DNA from: a virus
IMG/VR virus record: IMGVR_UViG_3300042387_001899
Location: 1-41,850 of that record
Strand: one strand, 5' to 3'
DNA length: 41,850 bases
A program made the position numbers and the translations under genes. This document shows, piece after piece, positions 14,406-21,058 of this stretch. Within the stretch, counting starts at the first letter, position 1. The number at the start of each line of letters is the position of its first letter. The notes beneath the pieces are model-generated. The model worked only from the letters and a program-made list of their open reading frames with translations, searched no databases and was not told the origin of the DNA.

Positions 14406-15190
14406 AACCCAAACGATCCGCCAAACCCGAAACAAAGCACAGCATCGCCACCAAGCTGGCAGCTGAATTCCATGTCAGTGTTCAGACAGCTACCCAATGG
14501 TTCGATGCCGGTTGCCCGATGAACTACGAGGAGGCCAAGGAATGGAAGCTCCAGAGACGCGCACAGGCCGCGATTAAGTCCGAGATGGGGTCTAAGCCTA
14601 ATAAGCTCGAGAAAGCGTTAGAACAGGCCGCTGCGTGCGAAGAAACGGTCAACTGGGACGCGATGTCCAGCCAGTTCCGCCAGATGTGCGATATCGTAGC
14701 CGACTTCTACCTCATGGGCATGACGGTCTCAGCTATCAACACAAAGCTGGGAGTCAAACCCGCTGTCATCTCCCGCATTATCGCTAACCATCCAGACACC
14801 AAAGACAAGGAAGCTCAAGTCGCAGCCTCAAGCTGGAAAGATGTCCGGCGCCTGGCAGTCGATGCCCTCCGAGACAAACTCAACGACCCAACCCAAGTCA
14901 GCAAGATGAAAGCCGCCGAGCTCAACTTTGTAGCTGGCACCGCTCAAGACAAGATCCGCGACAGCGAAGGAGGAGCACAGCTCACCATCAACATCAACCA
15001 GAAGATCAATGCGTTGTCGTTCGAGGAACTCATCAACAGCATCCCCAAGAAAGCCGATGATATCGATGGCGAATTCCAGATCGAGACCCCCTCGGGAACC
15101 AGTAGCGAGGCGGAGAACCCTCCGTCAAACTTGCCGCTCAGTCTCAATAACATCCCTAAAAACGAGCCCGAATCTGACGCGTCCGAGTAA
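14402..15190 (+). CDS. HTH protein, probable terminase small subunit
   Basis: 262 aa. The N-terminus holds an HTH (IATKLAAEFHVSVQTATQWF) typical of Nu1-like small terminases that recognise packaging sites. A second HTH-like region (SAINTKLGVKPAVISRIIAN) follows near residue 115. SKMKAAELNFVAGTAQDKIR resembles the oligomerisation helices of phage small terminase families. The C-terminal 70 residues are acidic, Ser/Pro-rich and probably disordered. The large terminase lies 2.4 kb downstream, separated by the small-gene array. A pure transcription regulator is the alternative. Confidence 0.6.
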   Translation: MKPKRSAKPETKHSIATKLAAEFHVSVQTATQWFDAGCPMNYEEAKEWKLQRRAQAAIKSEMGSKPNKLEKALEQAAACEETVNWDAMSSQFRQMCDIVADFYLMGMTVSAINTKLGVKPAVISRIIANHPDTKDKEAQVAASSWKDVRRLAVDALRDKLNDPTQVSKMKAAELNFVAGTAQDKIRDSEGGAQLTININQKINALSFEELINSIPKKADDIDGEFQIETPSGTSSEAENPPSNLPLSLNNIPKNEPESDASE

Positions 15191-15335
15191 GTCATTGCAA
15201 ATCAACCCAAGCTCACTATCTATTCTAGGTGTTATCAGAAGTTATCAACCAATAATCGCCCGACAGGGGGGGGAGGGGGGTCGGTCCGCTGGCTCCGCAA
15301 AATTACCCCCACTCGTCCAGCCCCCGAAAAATTTT
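15191..15335 (+). promoter_or_regulatory. Regulatory gap with GTTATCA repeats, G-run and iteron copy
   Basis: GTTATCAGAA at 15231 and GTTATCAACC at 15241 are tandem 10-bp repeats resembling weak DnaA boxes. A run of eight Gs, A, and six Gs occupies 15266-15280. CTCCGCAAAATTACC at 15293-15307 is a copy of the origin-proximal repeat at 14025-14039. No gene is seen. The element could be a promoter/operator of the small-gene operon or a second initiator site. Confidence 0.45.
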
Positions 15336-15614
15336 ATGAAAAAAACCCAATCGAACAAGCAAGAAACAAAACAAGATCAAGCGCCTATGCCTCCTGAGTG
15401 GCCGAGGATGGGCAAGGCCGCGCCTGGGCGGCAGCCGCAGAACCCCCGTGTGTTGCGGGTAGACCTCGACGGCGAGGTCGTGAATGTGCAGGTCCGGTCG
15501 AATACCTTCTACCGGGCGAACGAGCCGGTCTTGGTGGGAGTGGACGCCGGCGGATCGTTGGTGGCGACGAAGCCAAAGACAAACCCGCTGTTGCACGGGG
15601 GTTATGAGGGATGA
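15336..15614 (+). CDS. Hypothetical protein (92 aa)
   Basis: The ATG at 15336 follows a U-rich leader. The N-terminal 40 residues are Gln/Lys/Pro-rich and disordered (TKQDQAPMPPEWPRMGKAAP). The C-terminal half folds as strands (VLRVDLDGEVVNVQVRSNTF, EPVLVGVDAGGSLVA), perhaps a small beta domain. No family was recognised. It heads the operon that contains the six-gene array and overlaps its first member by ATGA. Confidence 0.5.
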   Translation: MKKTQSNKQETKQDQAPMPPEWPRMGKAAPGRQPQNPRVLRVDLDGEVVNVQVRSNTFYRANEPVLVGVDAGGSLVATKPKTNPLLHGGYEG

Positions 15615-15892
15615 GCGACGATTGGGAAACATTCTGCGACAGCAGCTACTTCGACCTCTGGCGGGTGCGCCGGAAAAATGAGCGGGGGTTCAATGATGGA
15701 TATCACCTCCAGAATGGGGAAGAAGCGAAGGCATTGGTCGAGCTGCTGAACCGAGTGGAGATGGAGCGCGACGAGGCGAGGGCGGAACGCGATCAACTAA
15801 AAGAGGCTCTGCTCATCATGGAAAATCTTTTGAAACCAGGGATCGAGCTTTTTCCGGAAATTGGTCAGTTTTTAAAAGGAGGTATAAAATGA
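15611..15892 (+). CDS. Array small protein 1 (93 aa)
   Basis: First member of the run of six coupled small genes. It starts MSDDWETFCDSSYFDLWRVR and has a coiled-coil centre (VEMERDEARAERDQLKEAL) similar to the LERERDEAR block of the later members. Its start is only partly like MSDTPETDA, so it is the most divergent member. It overlaps the next gene by ATGA. The function is unknown; the central coil suggests protein binding. Confidence 0.6.
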   Translation: MSDDWETFCDSSYFDLWRVRRKNERGFNDGYHLQNGEEAKALVELLNRVEMERDEARAERDQLKEALLIMENLLKPGIELFPEIGQFLKGGIK

Positions 15893-16173
15893 GCGACACA
15901 CCAGAGACGGATGCAGAAGCGATGCAGGATGAATGGGATCATGTTGATACGGACTTCGGCCCGTTTGCACCTTCAACAATGGTTTCTGCTGAATTTGCAA
16001 GAGAATTAGAACGCGAGCGCGACGAGTTGATTGAGCGCAACGCCAAGCTCCGCGACATCGCGGAGAGGGCGATTGAAATGAAGGAGCAAGAGGTGTGGGG
16101 GACAGGAGAGCTTCCATTTAGCTGGAAACAACTCCGCGCCGAACTTGACCAACTCAAGGAGTGCGGAAAATGA
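15889..16173 (+). CDS. Array small protein 2, MSDTPETDA type (94 aa)
   Basis: Starts with MSDTPETDA and has LERERDELIERNAKLRDIAE in the middle and LDQLKECGK at the end, the three shared modules. The 38 bases at 16039-16076 encoding NAKLRDIAERAI recur exactly in the next gene. The part between modules (EWDHVDTDFGPFAPSTMV) is unique. MSDTPxTDA-start small proteins with a coiled coil are seen in other phages, but no function is established. ATGA overlap on both sides. Confidence 0.68.
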   Translation: MSDTPETDAEAMQDEWDHVDTDFGPFAPSTMVSAEFARELERERDELIERNAKLRDIAERAIEMKEQEVWGTGELPFSWKQLRAELDQLKECGK

Positions 16174-16373
16174 AAATTGAAATGATTAAGGGTGCTGCAA
16201 ACCCAAAACCAAATGATTTTATGATTTTGACGATCTCTGAAATTTCAAATATCAGGTCAGAGAACGCCAAGCTCCGCGACATCGCGGAGAGGGCGATTGA
16301 TTGCGTCACTCACACTGATGATTGTCGGCACTTAATTGCCGAACTCGACCAACTCAATGAGGGCGGAAAATGA
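16170..16373 (+). CDS. Array small protein 3, hybrid lacking the MSDTPETDA start (67 aa)
   Basis: Starts at ATG 16170 (ATGA overlap) with a different N-terminus (MKIEMIKGAANPKPNDFMIL), then enters the shared block NAKLRDIAERAI through the exact 38-base repeat 16263-16300 and ends LDQLNEGGK. It looks like a recombinant of an unrelated 5' end with the common 3' end of member 2. Function unknown. Confidence 0.62.
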   Translation: MKIEMIKGAANPKPNDFMILTISEISNIRSENAKLRDIAERAIDCVTHTDDCRHLIAELDQLNEGGK

Positions 16374-16654
16374 GCGACACACCAGAGACGGATGCGCTTG
16401 AGCAGAAGCAATCAAGCGAAGGATGCCCCCAATGGAACGACATGATGAGGTGGGTTAGAGAACACGCAGCTTTAGCTTGCAAGCTAGAGCGCGAGCGCGA
16501 CGAGGCGCGGGAGGCATTGGAACACATTGTTGAATATTGGAACCGCGATGAGAACGAAACGAGTATGTCAGATGCTCTGTGGCACATTATCCAAACGGCG
16601 GTTGATGTGCTACACGCGACAAAACTCGACCAACTCAAGGAGGGCGGGAAATGA
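16370..16654 (+). CDS. Array small protein 4, MSDTPETDA type (94 aa)
   Basis: MSDTPETDA start, LERERDEAREALEHIVEYW coil in the middle and LDQLKEGGK end. The unique part between start and coil is Trp-rich (CPQWNDMMRWVREHAAL). The nucleotide block at its start (ATGAGCGACACACCAGAGAC) is identical to the start of member 2, so these copies duplicated recently or are kept alike by recombination. ATGA overlap on both sides. Function unknown. Confidence 0.68.
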   Translation: MSDTPETDALEQKQSSEGCPQWNDMMRWVREHAALACKLERERDEAREALEHIVEYWNRDENETSMSDALWHIIQTAVDVLHATKLDQLKEGGK

Positions 16655-16950
16655 GCGATACACCAGATACGGATGCCAAATCGTTTATTGCTTTCGATAC
16701 GGAAGGAAGAAAGCTCGTCGTTGTTCTTGCCACAACGAGCGAAAGTTTAGAACGCGAGCGCGACGAGGCGCGAGCCGCAATCCCTTCCGGCGAATGGGTA
16801 GCATACGCTGACCACCAGAAGGTCCACAATGCTGCCAGCCGGTTGTTAGTGGCTATAAACAAACAACTGCCCATTGGGTTATTCAGCCTCATTAGCCATG
16901 AATACCATGCACTCAAAGATGCAATCTACGGCAAGGAGGGCGCGAAATGA
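16651..16950 (+). CDS. Array small protein 5, MSDTPDTDA type (99 aa)
   Basis: MSDTPDTDA start, then FIAFDTEGRKLVVVLATTS, a strand-rich insert, then LERERDEARAAI and a longer C-terminal half (HNAASRLLVAINKQLPIGLF) ending GKEGAK. It shares the start and coil modules with members 4 and 6 but has its own C-terminal segment. ATGA overlap on both sides. Function unknown. Confidence 0.66.
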   Translation: MSDTPDTDAKSFIAFDTEGRKLVVVLATTSESLERERDEARAAIPSGEWVAYADHQKVHNAASRLLVAINKQLPIGLFSLISHEYHALKDAIYGKEGAK

Positions 16951-17330
16951 GCGATACGCCTGAGACGGACGCGCTGTATGCGCAAATGCTGGCCGAGAAC
17001 CCCGGCAACTTCATTCACCTTGAGGAGTTTTTGGAACTGGCTTGCCGACTGGAGCGGGAGAGGAATGAGGCGCTGATGGATCGTGCCTCTGGAGACATTG
17101 CCACCATGACGCGCAACCACTACGAGCGCCTTATCAAAGAGCGCGACGAGGCAAGACAGAGGGCCAGCGACCTCGCCCTTGGGGTAAAAGTAGCAGACTG
17201 CATGTATGATTACGGAAAATACAGCGTCGCGCTTCGTGAAGCCAAAATAAAGGCACGATACCTACAAGAGCTCACCCGAGCGGCGTATGACGAAGTGGAA
17301 AAATTGGAAGATCAGGAGGCCGCCCAATGA
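16947..17330 (+). CDS. Array small protein 6, MSDTPETDA type (127 aa)
   Basis: The longest member. MSDTPETDA start, LACRLERERNEALMDRASGD coil, a second copy-like coil LIKERDEARQRASDLALG and a C-terminal helix. The doubled coil suggests fusion of two array units. It overlaps the zinc-ribbon gene by ATGA. Function unknown; an elongated helical protein is expected. Confidence 0.66.
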   Translation: MSDTPETDALYAQMLAENPGNFIHLEEFLELACRLERERNEALMDRASGDIATMTRNHYERLIKERDEARQRASDLALGVKVADCMYDYGKYSVALREAKIKARYLQELTRAAYDEVEKLEDQEAAQ

Positions 17331-17578
17331 CCTGCCCGACCTGCCAATCTCCCACTCGGGTGGTCTCCTGCCGTTTGGTCGGCGAGGAGTTTTTCCGGCG
17401 CCGCCGGTGCGAGAACGGCCATCGGTTCAACACCGCCGAGGTCTCGCACCTCGGTCCGTTCCCTTGGGCGAAAAAACCCGCGACCAAACCCACCAAACGC
17501 CCCAAACGCGCCCGCAAGGCCAAGCCCGAGTCCTCCGATTGGCTCACCCGCATCAACGACAAGCTCGCCACCCTATGA
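17327..17578 (+). CDS. NrdR-like zinc-ribbon protein (83 aa)
   Basis: CPTCQSPTRVVSCRLVGEEF followed by FRRRRCENGHRFNTAE copies the layout of the NrdR zinc ribbon: CPxC, about 28 residues, then C-x2-H in place of C-x2-C, with the FRRRR-type arginine run. The ATP-cone of NrdR is missing, and a lysine/proline-rich tail follows instead. It may be a small nucleic-acid-binding protein. Its ATGA overlap with the array and its ATGA start overlap with the large terminase suggest a packaging-operon role. Confidence 0.6.
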   Translation: MTCPTCQSPTRVVSCRLVGEEFFRRRRCENGHRFNTAEVSHLGPFPWAKKPATKPTKRPKRARKAKPESSDWLTRINDKLATL

Positions 17579-19185
17579 CATTCACGCAAACCGCCCACCC
17601 GCTGCTGCCATTTATCCCGCCGGAGCTTTTCGTTTCCGACTTTGAGGCGGCGAAGACCCTCTTGGCCGAGAGGGAACGCCGGATTGGGTTGGAAAAAGAG
17701 GACCCCATCCGCTACGGCTACGAGCCTGAGCACTGGACCAAGGCCGAAAAGATCGCCAAGCGCTACCGCGACCTGTTGGTTCTCGGCGGCAACCGCTCCG
17801 GCAAGTCCACATGGGCGGGAAAAATGGTCGTCCGCACCCTGCTGGAGAAGCCCGCGAGCCGCGTGTGGTGCTTCCAGACCACAAACGACAACTCGATCTC
17901 CATGCAGCAGCCCATCGTGTGGAATTTCATGCCCGCCGAGCTGCGAACGGCTAAGCGCAGCAAGATCACCAACATTTCCTACACGCAGAAGAACGGATTT
18001 TCCGAAAATACCGCCGTCCTTCCGAACAAATCGCAGGTCTGGTTCCGCAATTACGCGCAAGACATCACGACAATCGAAGGTGGTGAGATCGATTTGGCCT
18101 GGTGCGACGAATTGGTGCCCCTCGACTGGCTCGAAACCATCCGATTCCGCCTCTTGGACCGAAATGGCATCCTCCTCGTCACCTTTACCCCCATCGAAGG
18201 CTACAGCCCCACGGTAAAAAACTATCTCCAAGGCGCGAAGACGCTCGAGGAGTGCGATGCCGAGCTTTTGCCGAGAAAAAGCGGCAAAGGATTTGAAAAA
18301 GTCCCCGTCGTGCAGGAATGCGTCACCCGGCACGCCGGCATCTGTTATTTCCAGACAAAAAACAACCCATGGGCAGGCTACGGCCGCATGAAGACCGAGC
18401 TCGCCAAGCAACCGCGAGAAAAAATCCTCTGCCGAGCCTACGGCGTCCCCGTCAAAGCCGCCGCCACACGCTTTCCCCGCTTCCGCGAGTCGGTGCATGT
18501 CGTCAAGGCCGACCAGATTCCCCAGGAGGGCACGAACTACCTCTTTTGCGACCCCGCAGGCGGGAAGAATTGGTTCATGCTCTGGGTCCGAGTGGACGCC
18601 GCCGAGCGGGCGTGGGTCTACCGCGAGTGGCCGCAGACCGACACCTACATCGAGGGCGTCGGCTACGCCGGACCGTGGGCGATCTCCAGCGGCAAGAAAG
18701 CCGACGGCGAAGCCGGTGAGGGGCAGAAATCCTTTGGGTATGGGTTGCTCGCCTACAAGGCCGAGATCGAGCGCATGGAAGCCCTCGACGGGGTCAAGAT
18801 TTTTGAGAGATGGATAGACTCAAGGTATGCGAACACCACCGTCGCCGGCACCCGCGAGCAATCCACCACGCTCCTCGAGGAACTCGAAGATGTCGGCATG
18901 TCCTTCCGATCCTGTCCTGGCGAGAACATCGAGGAAGGCGTCGGCCTCATCAACAACGCACTCTACTATGACGAAGAAAACCCAATCGACCACACGAATG
19001 CCCCTCGGCTGTATATCTCCGAGTGCTGCACCAACACCATCTGGGCCCTTAAAGAATGGACCGGCACCGACGGCCAGAAAGGCGCCAGCAAAGACCCCAT
19101 CGACTGCCTCCGCTACCTCCTCACTTCTGGAGTCGGCAATGTGGAAGGAGGTCGGCTCCATGTTACCGGAGGAGGTGCCTATTAA
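17575..19185 (+). CDS. terL: Terminase large subunit
   Basis: 536 aa. The ATPase has Walker A GGNRSGKST at about 70-78, a Walker B region IDLAWCDEL at about 173-181 and a coupling segment LLVTFTPIEGY. The RNase-H-like nuclease has FCDPAGGK near 323-330 and a late acidic box KDPIDCLRYL near 503-512. The protein cuts concatemeric DNA and pumps it into the prohead through the portal. The start at ATG 17575 overlaps the zinc-ribbon gene, and a longer reading upstream would run through that gene in another frame. The 3' end overlaps a small HTH gene. Confidence 0.93.
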   Translation: MTFTQTAHPLLPFIPPELFVSDFEAAKTLLAERERRIGLEKEDPIRYGYEPEHWTKAEKIAKRYRDLLVLGGNRSGKSTWAGKMVVRTLLEKPASRVWCFQTTNDNSISMQQPIVWNFMPAELRTAKRSKITNISYTQKNGFSENTAVLPNKSQVWFRNYAQDITTIEGGEIDLAWCDELVPLDWLETIRFRLLDRNGILLVTFTPIEGYSPTVKNYLQGAKTLEECDAELLPRKSGKGFEKVPVVQECVTRHAGICYFQTKNNPWAGYGRMKTELAKQPREKILCRAYGVPVKAAATRFPRFRESVHVVKADQIPQEGTNYLFCDPAGGKNWFMLWVRVDAAERAWVYREWPQTDTYIEGVGYAGPWAISSGKKADGEAGEGQKSFGYGLLAYKAEIERMEALDGVKIFERWIDSRYANTTVAGTREQSTTLLEELEDVGMSFRSCPGENIEEGVGLINNALYYDEENPIDHTNAPRLYISECCTNTIWALKEWTGTDGQKGASKDPIDCLRYLLTSGVGNVEGGRLHVTGGGAY

Positions 19186-19351
19186 ACGCCGCACGCTCCG
19201 CAAGCGCGATGTCATGGACCTCCTTGGCATCTCCGAGCGCACCTACAAGACCTACATCGAGGTCGGCCTCCTGCACCCGCTGCCCGCGCCCAAGCAGAAA
19301 CGCCACACCTTCAGCCTCGCAGCCATCATCAAAAAATTCCAACTCGCCTGA
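19160..19351 (+). CDS. Small HTH protein overlapping terL (63 aa)
   Basis: The start ATG 19160 is set by GGAGG at 19147-19151 with an 8-base spacer, the clearest ribosome site in the packaging region. An alternative ATG 19139 lacks such a site. RTLRKRDVMDLLGISERTYK with TYIEVGLLHPLPAPKQKRHT is a MerR/excisionase-like HTH followed by a wing. It overlaps the last 26 bases of terL. It may regulate the packaging-to-morphogenesis transition or be a packaging accessory. Confidence 0.65.
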   Translation: MLPEEVPIKRRTLRKRDVMDLLGISERTYKTYIEVGLLHPLPAPKQKRHTFSLAAIIKKFQLA

Positions 19352-19354
19352 CCT

Positions 19355-19636
19355 ATGTTCACCCTAAAAAAAACCACCCGCTACATGCTGCCAGACCGGC
19401 TCGACGACGACGACATGACGACCGCGCTCTGCATGCCCGGCAGCAAGCCACTCGTCGTGCAGGCCGTCCTGCAAGTCCTCCGCGACCATATCGATGACGC
19501 CACCGAATTGGTCGGCAGCATCAAGGTCGCCACCGAGCACGGCCAGCTCGCCCATTGCGCCGGGGCCCTCGACGCCCTGCGCGGCTTTGAGTCCGACCTC
19601 CTCCAGCGCATCGACGAAGCGAGCAAGAAGATGTAG
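19355..19636 (+). CDS. Hypothetical protein (93 aa)
   Basis: The N-terminus MFTLKKTTRYMLPDRLDDDD is followed by a single long amphipathic helix region (VVQAVLQVLRDHIDDATELV...LQRIDEASKKM). It lies between the packaging genes and a structured 365-base gap before the scaffold gene. No family was recognised. A small packaging or head accessory protein is possible. Confidence 0.58.
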   Translation: MFTLKKTTRYMLPDRLDDDDMTTALCMPGSKPLVVQAVLQVLRDHIDDATELVGSIKVATEHGQLAHCAGALDALRGFESDLLQRIDEASKKM

Positions 19637-20001
19637 AAAACTTTCCGGCGGTCACTGAGGGCATGCCGTCTCGCCGTTCCCAAGGGGTAAGCGAGGCGAC
19701 CATGAGCGACCTGAGCCGTCGGACCTGCAAACTTTGACCGGCGCAAGCGGGGGAGGTGTGCTGTGCCTCCCTTAAACCGCTCACCGCCTCTACGCCGGTC
19801 ATCTTTGCTTCCCCCTCCGTGTCCTCCGTGTCCTCCGTGGTAAAATCCCTCTTTTTTCTGCCGTTATAGGTCGGTCGATGCCTGTTTCTGCCGCTCTGGG
19901 TGCGGCTCTATAGATTTCCAGAATTCTGTCGTCATTCTGAATTTCAACGAGCCCCTGTGCCGCTCGACCCAGAAGGCACTGACCCACTTGGTTGGATTAC
20001 C
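19637..20001 (+). other. 365-bp gene-free gap with structured DNA/RNA and short tandem repeats
   Basis: No credible gene lies here; frames on either strand have the low-complexity look of antisense translation. A nested stem-loop occupies 19735-19801. CCTCCGTGT is repeated in tandem at 19814 and 19823, with CCTCCGTGG at 19832. A T-rich run (CTCTTTTTTCTG) follows at about 19849-19860. The region separates packaging from head genes and may carry a terminator plus the promoter of the structural operon. No consensus promoter was recognised. Confidence 0.5.
19735..19801 (+). other. Nested three-tier stem-loop (candidate structured RNA)
   Basis: TGACCGGCG (19735-19743) pairs with CGCCGGTCA (19793-19801), AGCGG (19746-19750) with CCGCT (19777-19781), and GGGAGG (19751-19756) with CCTCCC (19766-19771) around a 9-base loop. 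The two inner helices stack without a break on the 5' side. Such extended pairing in a non-coding gap suggests a functional RNA structure or processing site. Confidence 0.5.
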
Positions 20002-21024
20002 ATGACGACAGACACACAAGACACCCCACTATCGCTCACCGACATTGCAGCCGAAATCGGCTTCGATCTCGAGGAGATAACCCCGCAGGAACAACCCGCC
20101 GCCGAGGAGACCGAAGCCGCGCCAGAAGCGCAGCCAGAGGCCACCGAGACGGAGGACGCCTCAGCGGAAACTGATCTTTCACAGGATACCGACGAAAACA
20201 CTGACGACGACAGCGACGCCGAGTCCGAAGAGGACAAAGACGACGCCGAGCCGGAAGAGGAAAAGAACCCCGTCCCCGAGAAGCTCCTCAAGCGCATCGA
20301 CAAAATCACGGCCAAGCGCCGCGAGGCTGAAGAACGCGCCGAGACCCTCGAGAGCGAGGTCAGCGAGCTGCGAGCCAAACTCGACGCCACCGTTCCCATC
20401 CAAGTTACACCCACCGCAAGCGACCCGCTCGCCGATGTGGAAACGCCCGAGCAACTCGAAGACCGGGTTGCCACCGCGAAGAAAATCCGCGCTTGGGCCA
20501 TCAAGAATTTGGAAGGCGGCACCGTCCAGAATGCCGCCGGCGAGGATGTCTACTACGAGCCCTCCCAGGTTCGTGAATACCTCGCCACCGCCGACGAGCT
20601 CCTCACCGAGCACGCCCCCAAGCGCAAGGAATGGATCTCGCACCGCAGCATGGTCCTCACCGAAGCCAAGGCCGTCTACCCGGCACTCTTCAAGGCAGGC
20701 ACCCAAGAGCACGAAAGTCTCTTGGCCACCATCAAAGCCCATCCCTACCTCAAAAATCTCCCCCAACTCGAGATGATCGTGGGAGACGCGATGGAAGGCA
20801 TGAAGCTCCGCTTCGCCCGAGCCGAGGCCGCCCAGAAAAAAGCCGCAGCGTCCAAGACCGAGTCGAAATCCCCCGTGAAAGCCAGCAACCCGCCCAGCCC
20901 TGCAAAAGGTGCCCGAGTGCCCGCCCAAGACATAGCGAACCGCGAAGGAGCAAAAAACCTGTTCTCTCGAGGATCCTCGCTCAAAACCGACGACATCGCG
21001 GCGTTCCTTGAAGGAGCGCTCTAA
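20002..21024 (+). CDS. Head scaffolding protein
   Basis: 340 aa. Residues 15-90 are extremely acidic and low in complexity (DTDENTDDDSDAESEEDKDD). A coiled coil (KRREAEERAETLESEVSEL) follows, then a helical middle and a basic Ala/Pro/Lys region. This composition is typical of podovirus scaffolding proteins, which line the prohead and leave before DNA fills it. The position directly before the major capsid gene supports the call. ATG 20002 is preferred; a frame extension to 19900 lacks conserved character. No strong SD is seen. Confidence 0.75.
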   Translation: MTTDTQDTPLSLTDIAAEIGFDLEEITPQEQPAAEETEAAPEAQPEATETEDASAETDLSQDTDENTDDDSDAESEEDKDDAEPEEEKNPVPEKLLKRIDKITAKRREAEERAETLESEVSELRAKLDATVPIQVTPTASDPLADVETPEQLEDRVATAKKIRAWAIKNLEGGTVQNAAGEDVYYEPSQVREYLATADELLTEHAPKRKEWISHRSMVLTEAKAVYPALFKAGTQEHESLLATIKAHPYLKNLPQLEMIVGDAMEGMKLRFARAEAAQKKAAASKTESKSPVKASNPPSPAKGARVPAQDIANREGAKNLFSRGSSLKTDDIAAFLEGAL

Positions 21025-21058
21025 CCCCCAAATCCAAACCAACCCCCCCCTTAACACA

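Larger units (their letters stand above)
15886..16976 (+). repeat. Dispersed nucleotide repeats uniting the small-gene array
   Basis: Near-identical start blocks lie at 15889, 16370, 16651 and 16947 (ATGAGCGAYACRCC...). The coil block GAACGCGAGCGCGACGA recurs near 16010 and 16752, with a GAGCGCGAGCGCGACGA variant near 16488. A 38-base block is duplicated exactly at 16039-16076 and 16263-16300. The end block CTCAAGGAG followed by a GCGG tract recurs at gene ends. The matching DNA falls at module borders, so homologous exchange could shuffle modules without breaking frames. Confidence 0.7.

Noticed and set aside
15266-15280. Assembly artefact as the only reading of the 8+6 guanine run
   Set aside because: It lies in a non-coding gap beside other repeats, so a real element is equally likely; kept as an uncertain detail.
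17272-18498. Long minus-strand frame opposite the large terminase
   Set aside because: Antisense of terL motifs; no recognisable domain.
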